Positions 9,207-18,637 are shown, counted from the stretch's first letter. The stretch is 64,000 nucleotides of DNA from JACQFK01 sp041482015 (GCA_041482015.1 JBGPCZ010000003.1:31508-95507), one strand, 5' to 3'. Notes: generated by a model from the letters alone, not told the origin. Program-made: numbers and translations.

Positions 9207-10603
9207 CCCGCCCTCCCCTGGAGAAAGCCCACGAGGTGCAGCATGAACTGCCCGAGCAGCCCGACCGCCACGATCATGCAGCCCAGGTACGGCACCATCC
9301 ACCCGCTGTTGGTCACGACCTGGAGCACGGTGCCGGTCTCCGTCTGCGAATCAAACGACGCCTGGTACAGCGTGTCGCCACGGTACCGGAGCGGGTTGTT
9401 CATCCAGATCCGCACGTCGCGCGAAGTGTTACGCTCGTGGTCCGTCACGCGCACCATGCTGGAGTAGTCCTTCGGCGTCATCGTCCCCGGGTACCTCTCG
9501 AACTTGAACTTGTAGAGGTAGACCGAGTACGGCTTGTAGACCCGCTTGAACCGGAGATAGACGTCGTAGACCTTGCCGCCCACGGCCACCTGCTGGGGCA
9601 CGCGGTTGAGCGAGAAGCGGAGCGACACCAGGAACGTGCCCAGCGACCGGCCGTTCCCCTTCTCCCGGAACGTGAGGTAGGCCGCGGCCTCGTCGACCGC
9701 GGCAGACGTCGAGGCGCCGGCCGATTCGGCCGCCTTCTCGGCCACCCAGTGGAGCCCGCTTCCCGCGGTCGCCACATTGCGGTCCGTCCCGGCGACTTCC
9801 CTGAGGTTCGCGTTCTTGATGTACGGCGCGGGCGACGGGTCGATGTCGAAGGGAAGTTCGGGCGATGAGACCGGGTGTCCCCCGCCGAAGAGTTCCGCGG
9901 GCACCGCGACCACGTCGTCGCTGTCGGCGCGGCTGCCGTCGATCACCGCGAGTTCCTCGCCCCGCGAGTCCTCGGCGTAGTTGATGTCCTGCCCCTCGTA
10001 GACGGTCATCGACGCCTCGCGCGCGGAGCGGGCGGTGACGAGCTCGCTGAGCATCATGAGGACGATGCCGGAGTGGAGGAGCACGATCCCCGCCTTGCGG
10101 CCGAACAGCATCTTGCAGCCCATGAAAAGAACGATCGCCGCGCCGCCCCCCTGGAGGAGCTGGAACGTGATCCGCAGGGAGGGCGCGATCTTCTGCTCCG
10201 ACGAGTCGGCATCGAAGACATGGGCGATCACCATCCACGTGACGGCGACGCCGAACGCCAGGACCAGGCTCCCCAGCGCCAGCCTCGCCCCGCGCGCGAC
10301 CACGTTGATCCGCGACGAGTGGGAGACCAGGAGGTTCACGAGGAGCGCCGTCCCGAGCAGGAAGCCCCCCGGGTACCAGAAGTGTCCGTGGATGGCGGGG
10401 AAGAAGATGCGCGGCTCGACATGCGCGATCCAGCAGCGGAAATACTGGTCCATCACCGTCCAGATGCCCTTGTCGCGCTGCGCCCATGTGCCTACGAAGA
10501 CGAGGAAGATCGACATTGCGAGCAGGGTGACCGTGACGTGCAGCGAGCCCATGATCCGCCACGCGACGAGGAGCGGATTCCGGGCCGGTTTTGGATCACC
10601 CAT
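9203..10603 (-). CDS. resB: cytochrome c biogenesis protein ResB
   Basis: Partner of CcsA in System II heme delivery. The 466-residue product has N-terminal membrane helices (about 20-43 and 75-93), a third near 110-130, a fourth near 160-185, a large extracytoplasmic domain and a final helix near 440-460, as in ResB. The ATG at 10603 lies inside the end of the upstream lipoprotein gene (8-base overlap), and its stop overlaps the ccsA start, so translation of the three genes is likely coupled. Confidence 0.88.
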   Translation of the reverse strand: MGDPKPARNPLLVAWRIMGSLHVTVTLLAMSIFLVFVGTWAQRDKGIWTVMDQYFRCWIAHVEPRIFFPAIHGHFWYPGGFLLGTALLVNLLVSHSSRINVVARGARLALGSLVLAFGVAVTWMVIAHVFDADSSEQKIAPSLRITFQLLQGGGAAIVLFMGCKMLFGRKAGIVLLHSGIVLMMLSELVTARSAREASMTVYEGQDINYAEDSRGEELAVIDGSRADSDDVVAVPAELFGGGHPVSSPELPFDIDPSPAPYIKNANLREVAGTDRNVATAGSGLHWVAEKAAESAGASTSAAVDEAAAYLTFREKGNGRSLGTFLVSLRFSLNRVPQQVAVGGKVYDVYLRFKRVYKPYSVYLYKFKFERYPGTMTPKDYSSMVRVTDHERNTSRDVRIWMNNPLRYRGDTLYQASFDSQTETGTVLQVVTNSGWMVPYLGCMIVAVGLLGQFMLHLVGFLQGRAG

Positions 10604-11627
10604 TCTTGTGGCTCACCTTGAGCGTCTCCAGGAAGGCATGGAACAGCGCCTTCTGCCGGTCGACGACGTCGGGGGCCCCGTCCAGCTTGAGGAACATCGA
10701 CGCCTGGCGGTCGAGCACGAACGCGCAGACGATCCCGCGCGACGGACCCAGGATCTCGACGTAGTTGCCTTCACGGCCCAGGAACGTCATCGACCTCGAC
10801 GCCTGCTCCGCGGCCGCCGCCCCAAGCGGATCGAGACCGGCCTGCTGCCGCCAGCGGTTCACGTTCATGGCGACATCGCCCGTCTGCCCCGGGAAGATGC
10901 TGAGCGTCACCAGCGCCGCCGAGGCGTCGTCGCCGGCACGGAACTCGAGGATCCTTCCTTCGGCCTGGGGACGGGGGTTCTCGGTCCAGCCGGACGGCAG
11001 CTGGTACGTGAACATCGACCGGTACTCGGCCATCGAGGGCTTCTCGGGCGGCGACGGCCTCTCCGGCGGCGCGCCTCCCGCCATCGGGGGCCCCATCGCC
11101 GGCTTGCGCGGCCCCTCGAAATCCACGATCGTCACCTTCGTCTCCGAGACCGTGATCGTGGTCGACTGCGCGCCGAGGCCCGCTTCCGTGGTCGGGTCGA
11201 GCCCCAGCTGCCCGCGCCAGCGGTTGACGTTGGCCAGGACGCCCCCCGCGTCCCCCGGAAGCCGGACCACGGTGACTTCGAATCGCGGATCGTCCTTCCC
11301 GAACCGGAGGGTCGCCCGACGTTCTGCCCCGCCCGCGCCCGCCTCGTCCGTCCAGCCCGGAGGGAGCTTCCAGGCGACCGTGTCCCCGATGTTCAGCGAC
11401 TGGATGAACCGTGTGAATTCGTCCTTGCCGTCGGTGATCCGGGTGGACGGCGCCACCATCTTGAAGAACCAGGTCTCATTCTTCGAGGGAACGAGCGCCG
11501 CCACCATGCGCCACGCGGGGTCCTTCGCGGCGCGGTAGTGGGTGATCGGGTCCTGCTTGCGACAGCCCGCCCCCGACACGAGGAGCGCGACCGAGGCCAG
11601 GAGGACAAGACTTTTCACGATGGCCAT
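10596..11627 (-). CDS. lipoprotein with a tandemly duplicated domain
   Basis: I do not recognise a named family. The ATG at 11627 gives 343 residues with a lipoprotein signal ending in VSGAGC. Two copies of one domain follow: each has P-x-GW-T near its start, an A-T/L-x-F-x-x-D/G stretch, V-x-x-x-P-G-x-x-G, and ends with NVNRWR-x-Q-x-GL (once before an acidic/Pro-rich linker, once after). The start lies one base after the MBL-gene stop, and the end overlaps resB by eight bases. That location suggests an outer or periplasmic accessory of cytochrome c maturation or of the membrane it serves, but this is only guilt by association. Confidence 0.75.
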   Translation of the reverse strand: MAIVKSLVLLASVALLVSGAGCRKQDPITHYRAAKDPAWRMVAALVPSKNETWFFKMVAPSTRITDGKDEFTRFIQSLNIGDTVAWKLPPGWTDEAGAGGAERRATLRFGKDDPRFEVTVVRLPGDAGGVLANVNRWRGQLGLDPTTEAGLGAQSTTITVSETKVTIVDFEGPRKPAMGPPMAGGAPPERPSPPEKPSMAEYRSMFTYQLPSGWTENPRPQAEGRILEFRAGDDASAALVTLSIFPGQTGDVAMNVNRWRQQAGLDPLGAAAAEQASRSMTFLGREGNYVEILGPSRGIVCAFVLDRQASMFLKLDGAPDVVDRQKALFHAFLETLKVSHKNG

Positions 11628-11628
11628 T

Positions 11629-12483
11629 CTATCCGTGTCGTGGAGCCCGTTCAATCGGGTCGACCCGAATCCCCTTCTCTTCTGCATGTAAGTACGCCAT
11701 GGCGACCTCGGGGTCGTGCTCGAATACGTTTACCCAATGGCCCGCGGACGACTCCGCGACCAACGCCTGCTTCATCATCGCCACCTCGGCCGGGTAGAGG
11801 TCGTAGCCCATCACCCACGCCGGCTTGACGTGGGCCGACGTCGGCAGCAGGTCGGCCCAGTAGATCGCCGTCTGCCCGCGGCTCTCGGCCAGCACGATCT
11901 GGTGGTTCTTCACATGGCCGCCCGTGCGGCGGACGCGTACGCCCGGGGCGATCTCCTCCTCGCCGTTCACGAACTTCACGCGGCCGGCCTCCCGCAGCGG
12001 CAGGAAGTCCTCCTGGAAATGGCTCCCCTTCGTCCGCGGATTGGGCTCCAGCGCCTCCGCCCACATCCCCTCCTGGATGACCACGGTCGCCTTCGGGAAC
12101 GCGGGCACCAGCCCGCCCCCGCGCTTCACCGTGCAGCCGCCCGCGTGGTCGAAGTGGAGATGCGTCAGCACGACGAGATCGATGTCGTCCGGTCGCAGCC
12201 CGATCTTCGCGAGTTCCGCGGGCACCGTCGTCTCGTGCGCCTCCGCGTAGAGTTCCTTGAACCGCGCGTCGTGCTTGTCGCCCATCCCGGTGTCCACGAG
12301 CACGTTTTTCGTCCCCGTCCTGATCAGCAGGCAGTTGAGCGCCAGCGTGATCCGGTTCCGCTCGTCGGGCTTGACGACCTTCTCCCAGACCGGCTTCGGG
12401 ACGATCCCGAACATCGCCCCGCCGTCGAGGCGGAACGTCCCGTCGCTCACGATGTGGAGCTCGAACTCGCCCAACTTGTGCAT
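11629..12483 (-). CDS. MBL-fold metallo-hydrolase (lactonase-like group)
   Basis: Cytoplasmic metallo-beta-lactamase-fold hydrolase of 284 residues. The dinuclear metal signature THLHFDHAGG is at about 107-116; a histidine in GGHVKNH (about 192) and aspartate in YWADLLP (about 213) could complete the site. The family includes N-acyl-homoserine lactonases and many unassigned hydrolases, so the substrate is open. It leads the operon that continues into the lipoprotein, resB, ccsA and larE. TAAAGT at 12496-12501 ends 12 bases before the ATG with no ribosome binding site between, consistent with a very short leader. Confidence 0.82.
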   Translation of the reverse strand: MHKLGEFELHIVSDGTFRLDGGAMFGIVPKPVWEKVVKPDERNRITLALNCLLIRTGTKNVLVDTGMGDKHDARFKELYAEAHETTVPAELAKIGLRPDDIDLVVLTHLHFDHAGGCTVKRGGGLVPAFPKATVVIQEGMWAEALEPNPRTKGSHFQEDFLPLREAGRVKFVNGEEEIAPGVRVRRTGGHVKNHQIVLAESRGQTAIYWADLLPTSAHVKPAWVMGYDLYPAEVAMMKQALVAESSAGHWVNVFEHDPEVAMAYLHAEEKGIRVDPIERAPRHG

Positions 12484-12551
12484 GAGAGGCGAGGTACTTT
12501 AGCACAACGCCTCACGCCCCCCAAGGGAAGTCGGGCCTCCCCTTTGAAAAG

Positions 12552-15500
12552 TTACGGCCCCGTCGAAAAGGCGCGCTCGATGCGCGACGTGTTCCCCTGC
12601 CGGTCGCTGACCGATACGGTCAAATGTCCGCGCGCGAGCGACGCGAGCGGCTTGGAGAGACGCAGTTCGCGCACCCCGGGCGAAAGCTCCTTGAACTTCG
12701 ACGCGAGGTTCTCGCCCGCCGGAACCCCGTCCACCGCGATGTCGGCCGTCACGCGGAAGCTCTCCGGGTCGATCCCGGTGTAGTAGTCCCACAACCCGAC
12801 CACGATCCGGTCCAGGGGCGGGTTCGCGCCCGCCTTGGGATAGGTCAGCGTGAGGATCGGGCGGTTGTCGTCGCACATCCACCCGTAACCGCGCGCCTCG
12901 GGATTCGCGGGACTGTAGTCGAGATCGATCGGGCAGCCGATGTCGATCCAGCGCACGATCTTCCGCCGGTCCTCGTCCGTCAGCGGATCAACCTTGATCT
13001 TCTTCCCATCGGCGCCCACGTACGTCCCGGCGACCGCATCGGCCGGCGGCATCGCGCTCCCAAGGTAATCGAGGTCGTAGCGATGGCGGGCCTTCGCCGT
13101 GTCGACCTTCTCGCCCTTCTGGGCGAAATAGCCGGCGCCCGGCTCGGGCTCGGACGGGTGGTCGTCGTTCGAGAAACCGTCGAGCCGCTTGCCGTAGATC
13201 TTCCAGACGAGCAGGCTCCGCCGCGACTGGAGTTTGCGGATGTAGCGCGACGCGTTCGGGTAGCCCCACGAATCGTAGCCGACCGGCTTGAAGCCGAACT
13301 TGGCCCGCTCGTCGAGCGCGAGCCGGACGTACGTCCCCGGGAACTTGCCGTGCTGCTCGATCTGCATCATCTCGCCGTCGCCGTCCAGGACGAGGTTCCC
13401 CGCGGGCTTCTCCGACTTCCCCGTATGGCAGGCCTCGCAGCTTCTCCTGAGGATCGGCTGGATGTCGCGGAAGTACTCGACATTCTCCGGCGCCTTCGTC
13501 GTCAGGTCGGCGATCTGGAAATCGGGTTTCGCCGCGGCGGTCTCCTCGAAAAGCGTCGGCTTCTGGCTGTGGGCGTGGCAGCCGCCGCAGTTGGTGCGGA
13601 TCTCGCCGGGGCGGAGCTGGTGCCACGTCTGTGACATGTTGAGCACGAGGCCGTTCCGGTCGATCGTCTGGAACGTGAAGGCCGTGTCGGCGGGGATCTT
13701 CGCGAGGAAGCTCGTGTCGGGGTTCCCGTCGGGGTCCTTCACCCCGTCGGCCTTCCGCACCGGGATCTCGCCCAGGATGCGGAGCCGCTCGCTCGCGTGG
13801 TTGTAGAAGCGGCGCCCGTTCTTGGGGCCCTCCTTGCGGTCGGACGTCGGCTCCATCACCAGGATGCGGATCGCGTGGATCTCGTCGTTCGAGTAGAGGC
13901 CCGCGTCGCCGCCCTGGTTGTGCCAGTTGATCGGCATGCCGTTGCCGTGGCTCGTGAACGCGTCGAGACCTTTCCACGGATCCTTCCCGCCCGCGTAGGT
14001 CGCCGTGACGCTCCCCTCCGGGACGACGCCGTTCGGGTAGCTCTCGCGCTTGTAGAGGCTCGACGAACCGACGAGTCCGAAGGGCGTCCCTTCGGGCAAA
14101 TGCTTCGAGAGCTTGCCGTCGTTCGCGAGCGGCTGGATCTTCCTCGGTTCCTTGATGCCGTAGATCCGCTCGTACGGGACGAGCGCCCGCGGCCAGCACT
14201 CGTTGTAGTTGGGATCGTTCTTGATGAGGAGCAGGTCCGCGGGTTGCTGGACCGGCTTGCCCCCCTTCGCCAGGTAGATCCCGCCGTCGAGTTGAGGCAG
14301 GAACGTGTACTGGTGGTTCACCGGGCCCGGCGAGTAGATCGTGAGCATGTGGTTGTCGGGCGCGCCCGACGGATGGGTGAACTTGCCGACCTTGGGCGAG
14401 TTCTTGTCGCCGATCACCGACGTATCGGCCGGCCCTTCCTGGTTGAGCGCGAACGGCGTGAACGAGATCGACCCCGTCGGCATGAACGGCATGCGGTAGT
14501 ACTTCCCCTTGCCGTTGTCAAACCGCCCGAACCGCCACGGCCCGTTGCGCGGATCGTTCATGTAGCCCGGGCCAAACGGCGCGTAACCCGCAGGCGGAGC
14601 CTCGGGGACCTGGATGTACGCCCCGAAGCCGCTGTTGTTCTGGTTGTAGTACTCCTCGACGACAATCGACCGATCGGAGAGCTGCGTCTGGAAGTGGAAT
14701 CCGTTCGACGCGCCGCCCGGGTCGAACGCGCTCATGAGCGGCGCCCAGTTCGTGCCGTCCGGATGGATCGTCCAGACTCCCCAGGAGATCTCGCTCCGGA
14801 TGCCCTGCGACTCGAGGGTGCTGAACATGATTCGCCCGTCGGCGAGGATCACCGGGTGGAGCGCGCCGGCGACGTTGAGGTGGCCGATCTTCTGGATGTT
14901 CGCGGGGTACGGCTCGTTGTCGGCGACGCTCTCGTCACGGTCGTCCATCACGAAGAGCTGCAGCGCAATCGAGGGATAGCCCTTCGAGGGGCGGAACCCT
15001 TCGCGGTTGCTCGTGAAGACGATCTTGCCGCCGGGGAGCGGGCACGGGCCCATGTTGAACACGCCGTAGTTGACCCAGCTCTTGTCGCCCTCCTTCTTCG
15101 AGGCGTTGCGATGGTCCCCCGCCCAGTCGGCCGCGCCGGTGTTGGGCGTGAAGACCTGGTTCGTGAGCTTCACGATCTTGCGCGACGCCACATGGATCTT
15201 GTAGAGGTCCGAGCCCGCGGACGGCGGGGACCACTGGTTGTGATTCTTGAGGTTGTGCAGGTGGGAGTAGAGGACCCATTGGCCGTCGAACGAGACCATC
15301 GGGTCGGTGACCGAGCCGTCCCCACCTTCAACGAGAAGCTCCTCGCGACCGTCGGGGTGGAGAAGCATCAGATCGGCCCCCGGCTCCATCGTGACCGGTT
15401 GCGAGAAGTCGGTGTAGAAGCGCTTGTGGACCTGGTCGCCCGCGCGGCGGGCCCGGACATAGACGATGTCGTAGTCGATCTTGACGGAGGGGTCGCTCGC

Positions 15501-16124
15501 GACGGGCGGAATCTCGACCTTGATGGGATCGAGGAAGAGCTTTTCCTTCTTGTCGGGCGCGCGGTCCTGCCGGACCACCGCGTGTTCGCCGGGCAACAGC
15601 CGTACGCGACCATGGGCGTTGCGGACCTCGACCTGCCCTTCCTCGACCGTCACCATCAGGGAGCCCTCGTCCACCTGGGCGGAGAACTTCGTGCCGTGGA
15701 CGACGATGTCGCCGTGGGCGGTCGCGACTTCAAACGACTTTCCGGTCTCTTTCTTCGTGACCTCAAACGTGGCCTGACCTTGGTCGAGCTGGACCTTCAT
15801 CCCCTTGAGGTCGGGCTGGACGATCATCTTGGAGTTCTCATCGACCCGAACGCGGCTGTGGTCCGCAAGCTCGATCGACATCGTCTGGCCCTCGGCCGTG
15901 ACGACGGTGCCCTCGGTGATTTTGCCCGCGTCCCGCGGCGCGAGCACGCCGACGGCGATCGCGACCAGCGCCGCCGCGGCGGCGACCCAGATCCACCGCG
16001 ACTTGGACGCGCGGCGGCCCATCACCCGGGCGACGAACGCCTCGTCGTCCCCGGTCCCGCCCCGCGCGAGTTCGCGAAGCAGCCCGTCGACCGCCCGCAG
16101 GTCACCGCGATCATCACTTTCCAT
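12552..16124 (-). CDS. FecR-like anti-sigma domain fused to hydrazine-synthase-alpha-like diheme protein
   Basis: A 1190-residue single-pass membrane protein. Residues 1-41 are a short cytoplasmic head, about 43-61 a membrane helix (WIWVAAAAALVAIAVGVL), and about 66-185 a FecR domain (TAEGQTMSIELADHSRVRV, then VHGTKFSAQV). The rest is a TolB/propeller-like body with repeated VMDDRDES, HPDGTNW-type strands, related to the HzsA middle domain, followed by a C-terminal region with two heme motifs: CGGCH (C846-H850) and CEACH (C896-H900). The start overlaps the ECF sigma-factor stop by 11 bases, the layout of a sigma/anti-sigma pair. I infer that the outer heme-propeller senses a ligand or redox state and controls the sigma factor. 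Anammox hydrazine synthesis is not implied, because the other subunits are absent here. Confidence 0.82.
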   Translation of the reverse strand: MESDDRGDLRAVDGLLRELARGGTGDDEAFVARVMGRRASKSRWIWVAAAAALVAIAVGVLAPRDAGKITEGTVVTAEGQTMSIELADHSRVRVDENSKMIVQPDLKGMKVQLDQGQATFEVTKKETGKSFEVATAHGDIVVHGTKFSAQVDEGSLMVTVEEGQVEVRNAHGRVRLLPGEHAVVRQDRAPDKKEKLFLDPIKVEIPPVASDPSVKIDYDIVYVRARRAGDQVHKRFYTDFSQPVTMEPGADLMLLHPDGREELLVEGGDGSVTDPMVSFDGQWVLYSHLHNLKNHNQWSPPSAGSDLYKIHVASRKIVKLTNQVFTPNTGAADWAGDHRNASKKEGDKSWVNYGVFNMGPCPLPGGKIVFTSNREGFRPSKGYPSIALQLFVMDDRDESVADNEPYPANIQKIGHLNVAGALHPVILADGRIMFSTLESQGIRSEISWGVWTIHPDGTNWAPLMSAFDPGGASNGFHFQTQLSDRSIVVEEYYNQNNSGFGAYIQVPEAPPAGYAPFGPGYMNDPRNGPWRFGRFDNGKGKYYRMPFMPTGSISFTPFALNQEGPADTSVIGDKNSPKVGKFTHPSGAPDNHMLTIYSPGPVNHQYTFLPQLDGGIYLAKGGKPVQQPADLLLIKNDPNYNECWPRALVPYERIYGIKEPRKIQPLANDGKLSKHLPEGTPFGLVGSSSLYKRESYPNGVVPEGSVTATYAGGKDPWKGLDAFTSHGNGMPINWHNQGGDAGLYSNDEIHAIRILVMEPTSDRKEGPKNGRRFYNHASERLRILGEIPVRKADGVKDPDGNPDTSFLAKIPADTAFTFQTIDRNGLVLNMSQTWHQLRPGEIRTNCGGCHAHSQKPTLFEETAAAKPDFQIADLTTKAPENVEYFRDIQPILRRSCEACHTGKSEKPAGNLVLDGDGEMMQIEQHGKFPGTYVRLALDERAKFGFKPVGYDSWGYPNASRYIRKLQSRRSLLVWKIYGKRLDGFSNDDHPSEPEPGAGYFAQKGEKVDTAKARHRYDLDYLGSAMPPADAVAGTYVGADGKKIKVDPLTDEDRRKIVRWIDIGCPIDLDYSPANPEARGYGWMCDDNRPILTLTYPKAGANPPLDRIVVGLWDYYTGIDPESFRVTADIAVDGVPAGENLASKFKELSPGVRELRLSKPLASLARGHLTVSVSDRQGNTSRIERAFSTGP

Positions 16125-16656
16125 CGAGTTTCCCTTTCAGACATTCCGCCAGGCTTTCCCGCGCGCGCTGGAGCCGCTTCCGCACGACCGCCTCGGCGAC
16201 GCCCAGCCGGCCGGCGATCTCGGCGCACGCCCGCTTCTCGGTGTAAAAGAGGGCGATGGATTCGCCCAGGTGTCCCGAGAGGAGCTGCAGGCAGCCGCGG
16301 AGGGCGGCGAGCGCGTCCTCGCGGCCTTCCTCGACCGCTCGATCCCACGACCGGTGGCGCTCCTCGACCGCCTCGAGGACCGCGCCGTCCACCGCCTGGG
16401 TCCGGTTCGACCGGACCCATTCGAAGTACTTCATCCGCACGATCCCGCGGACCCATGCCGCAAAATCGCGGGATGCGTCGAACTTGGCGAGATCGCGATG
16501 GGCGACGAGGAACGCGTCCTGGACGAGGTCCTCGGCGACGTCCTCCCGACCCGTAAGCGCAAGCGCGTAGGCGATGAGGCGGCGGTGATGGAGCCGGACG
16601 AGGATCTCGAACGCTTTCGCGTCGACGCCCTGACGATGATCGAGCAAAGCCACCAT
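16114..16656 (-). CDS. ECF RNA polymerase sigma factor
   Basis: 180-residue sigma-70 family factor with only regions 2 and 4. Region 2 includes LVQDAFLVAHRDL and WVRGIVRMKYFEWVR (about 44-82). Region 4 has the helix-turn-helix CAEIAGRLGVAEAVVRKRLQ (about 147-166). It would recruit RNA polymerase to its own regulon when released by the anti-sigma partner encoded immediately downstream with an 11-base overlap (ATGGAAAGTGA). The ATG at 16656 has no good ribosome binding site. The 98 bases upstream are intergenic. Confidence 0.93.
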   Translation of the reverse strand: MVALLDHRQGVDAKAFEILVRLHHRRLIAYALALTGREDVAEDLVQDAFLVAHRDLAKFDASRDFAAWVRGIVRMKYFEWVRSNRTQAVDGAVLEAVEERHRSWDRAVEEGREDALAALRGCLQLLSGHLGESIALFYTEKRACAEIAGRLGVAEAVVRKRLQRARESLAECLKGKLDGK

Positions 16657-16754
16657 TGAGTTCTACAAGGGATTGCAGGACGGGGCGCCGAAGTGACCCG
16701 AAATCGGCAGCGAGACGAATCTACCGGGAAGGTTCGTCCCGCAAAGGATGTCCC

Positions 16755-17798
16755 CTATGGAGTCATCACGACTTTGCCGACCACCGCGTCGGTCGAGCCG
16801 CGCGTGGTTATTGCCTTTTCAAACTCTTCGAGGCGGTACCGGTGGGTGATGATCGGCGACGGGTCCAGCTTGCGGCTGTCGATCAGGCGCTCCATGAGCT
16901 CCCACGTGCGGAACATGTGGCGGCCGACGATGCCGAGGATGCGCCGGCCCGGGAGGATGATGTCATTCGCCAGGTTGAGCTCGATCGGGCCCGGCGGGAT
17001 GCCGAACGCGACGAACGTCCCGCCCTTCCGGAGCGACCGGATCGCCGTCGTGATCGCCTTGTGGTTTCCCGACATGTCGATCGCGATGTCGAGGCCCGCG
17101 CCGTCCCGGTGCGACTCGAGACGCTCCATGAGCGCCGGGTTTGCGCCGTCGAGCATCTCGTCCGCGCCCATCGACCCGGCCATCTTCAGGTGGTGCGGGT
17201 TGACGTCGATCGCGAGCACCTTCACCGCCCCGAGCGCCTTGCAAGCAGCGATGGTGAAGAGCCCCGCGGGACCGCACCCGAAGACGGCCGTGATCTGCCC
17301 CGCGACCTGCGCCTCGCTGGCGGCGTACACGGCGTTCCCGAGCGGCTCCAGAAGCGCCGCGATCTCCGGGCTCGACCCCTTTCGATTCTTCCACGCGCAG
17401 ACCGCGGGAATCGAGATGTACTCCGCGAAGCCGCCCGGCCGGTGGACACCCACGATTTTCAGGTTGTCGCAGATGTGCCGCAGGTCGTGCCGGCACTGGT
17501 AGCACTTGCCGCAGGGGATGTGGCTCTCGACCGACACGAGGTCCCCGACCGCGACCCCCTCCGCACGCGCGCCCACCTCGACCACCTCGCCCGCGATCTC
17601 GTGCCCGAAGACGAGCGGCGGCTTGATCACCGACTGCGCCCAGCCGTCCCACTTGTAGATGTGAAGATCCGTGCCGCAAATCGACGCCGCCTTCACCTTC
17701 AGAAGGACGTCGTCGGGCCCGCAGCGGGGGACTTCGACGTCCTGCATCTCCGCCCCGATCGCCGCCTTCGCCTTCACCACCGCGCGCATCGTTGTCAT
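16755..17798 (-). CDS. tdh: L-threonine 3-dehydrogenase / zinc-dependent alcohol dehydrogenase
   Basis: Oxidises L-threonine to 2-amino-3-ketobutyrate with NAD+, the step before Kbl, which is encoded at 34269-35459. The 347 residues carry the catalytic zinc site CGTDLH with GHEIAGEV, the structural zinc cysteines CGKCYQCRHDLRHIC, and the nucleotide-binding VFGCGPAGLF. The ATG at 17798 overlaps the endonuclease IV stop as ATGA; a second in-frame ATG at 17789 is possible. The open frame continues far upstream through the endonuclease gene, but that extension has no family similarity and shadows another gene. Other polyol or alcohol dehydrogenases share this fold, so threonine specificity rests on overall resemblance and the presence of kbl. 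Confidence 0.82.
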   Translation of the reverse strand: MTTMRAVVKAKAAIGAEMQDVEVPRCGPDDVLLKVKAASICGTDLHIYKWDGWAQSVIKPPLVFGHEIAGEVVEVGARAEGVAVGDLVSVESHIPCGKCYQCRHDLRHICDNLKIVGVHRPGGFAEYISIPAVCAWKNRKGSSPEIAALLEPLGNAVYAASEAQVAGQITAVFGCGPAGLFTIAACKALGAVKVLAIDVNPHHLKMAGSMGADEMLDGANPALMERLESHRDGAGLDIAIDMSGNHKAITTAIRSLRKGGTFVAFGIPPGPIELNLANDIILPGRRILGIVGRHMFRTWELMERLIDSRKLDPSPIITHRYRLEEFEKAITTRGSTDAVVGKVVMTP

Positions 17799-18637
17799 GA
17801 GCCGGCCATCTCCCTCAGGATCCCCAGGTTCACGGGATCCATGTTGTCCTCTTTGGGCGTCTCGATCACCTTCGGGACGTCCCGGAACCGCGCGTCCGTC
17901 ATCAGGCAGCGGAACGCTTCGAGGCCGATCGCGCCCTTCCCGATATTCTCGTGACGATCGACGCGGCAGCCCAGGCCCTTCTTGGAGTCGTTGACATGAA
18001 AAGCCTCGATCCGCTTGATCCCGAGCGTCCGGTCGAACGTGTCCATCGTCTTCCCGTAGCCCTCGCGTGTCGAGATGTCGTAGCCGGCCGCAAAGACGTG
18101 GCAGGTGTCGAGGCAGATTCCCACGCGGTCCGCCTCCCTGACGCCGTCGAGGATCCCCTTCATCTGCTCGAACGTGCGTCCGACGGTCGCGCCCTGGCCG
18201 GCCGTCGTCTCGAGGAGCACGCGCACCTTGTAACCCCGGGTGCGCTCGTGCGCGGCGTCCAGCCCCTTTGACATGTTCGCGATCCCGAGCGCCTCGCCCG
18301 CCTCGCCGGGCGACCCGGGGTGGGTGACGAGGAACTCGAGGCCCAGCGTCTCGCATCGCTCGAGCTCGTCGACGAACGCGTCCACCGACTTCTGCCACAT
18401 CGCCGGGTCCGGAGAGGCCATGTTGATCAGGTAGGTGTCGTGGACCATGACCGTCGCGATGCGGTTCGCCTTCCGCGCGACCTTGAATTCCGCCACGGCC
18501 TCCTCCTCGAGCGCCTTGCCTTTCCACTGCCGCTCGTTCTTCACGAAGATCTGGATGACGTCGCAGCCCACGTCGCGCCCCCGCTCGCACGCGAGGTGCA
18601 GACCGCCGGCAATGGACATGTGGGCGCCGAGGTTCAT
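17795..18637 (-). CDS. nfo: deoxyribonuclease IV (endonuclease IV)
   Basis: Cuts DNA 5' of abasic sites in base excision repair. The 280-residue TIM barrel is full length, and every zinc-ligand segment can be seen: VHDTY, THPGS, LLETTAG, CLDTCHVFAAGYD, FHVNDSK, VDRHENIGKG and VIETPKE. The ATG at 18637 is preceded by a TATAAT box (18648-18653) ten bases upstream and no Shine-Dalgarno sequence, so the leader would be only a few bases. The stop overlaps the tdh start. Confidence 0.95.
   Translation of the reverse strand: MNLGAHMSIAGGLHLACERGRDVGCDVIQIFVKNERQWKGKALEEEAVAEFKVARKANRIATVMVHDTYLINMASPDPAMWQKSVDAFVDELERCETLGLEFLVTHPGSPGEAGEALGIANMSKGLDAAHERTRGYKVRVLLETTAGQGATVGRTFEQMKGILDGVREADRVGICLDTCHVFAAGYDISTREGYGKTMDTFDRTLGIKRIEAFHVNDSKKGLGCRVDRHENIGKGAIGLEAFRCLMTDARFRDVPKVIETPKEDNMDPVNLGILREMAGS

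Noticed and set aside
12552..16124. Anammox hydrazine synthase
   Set aside because: Only an HzsA-like body is present, fused to FecR; no HzsB/HzsC, hydrazine dehydrogenase or ladderane genes are seen.
13797..16556. 919-codon open frame antisense to the FecR/HzsA-like gene
   Set aside because: Same shadow composition, no start signal, no recognisable domain; the opposite frame carries heme motifs and a FecR domain.
16657..16754. Autoregulated ECF promoter upstream of the sigma factor (GAACCT ... CGTCT on the minus strand)
   Set aside because: The two elements are only about 12 bases apart, shorter than the roughly 16-base spacing of known ECF promoters; the ACGAA/TTCGT repeat there is too short to trust.
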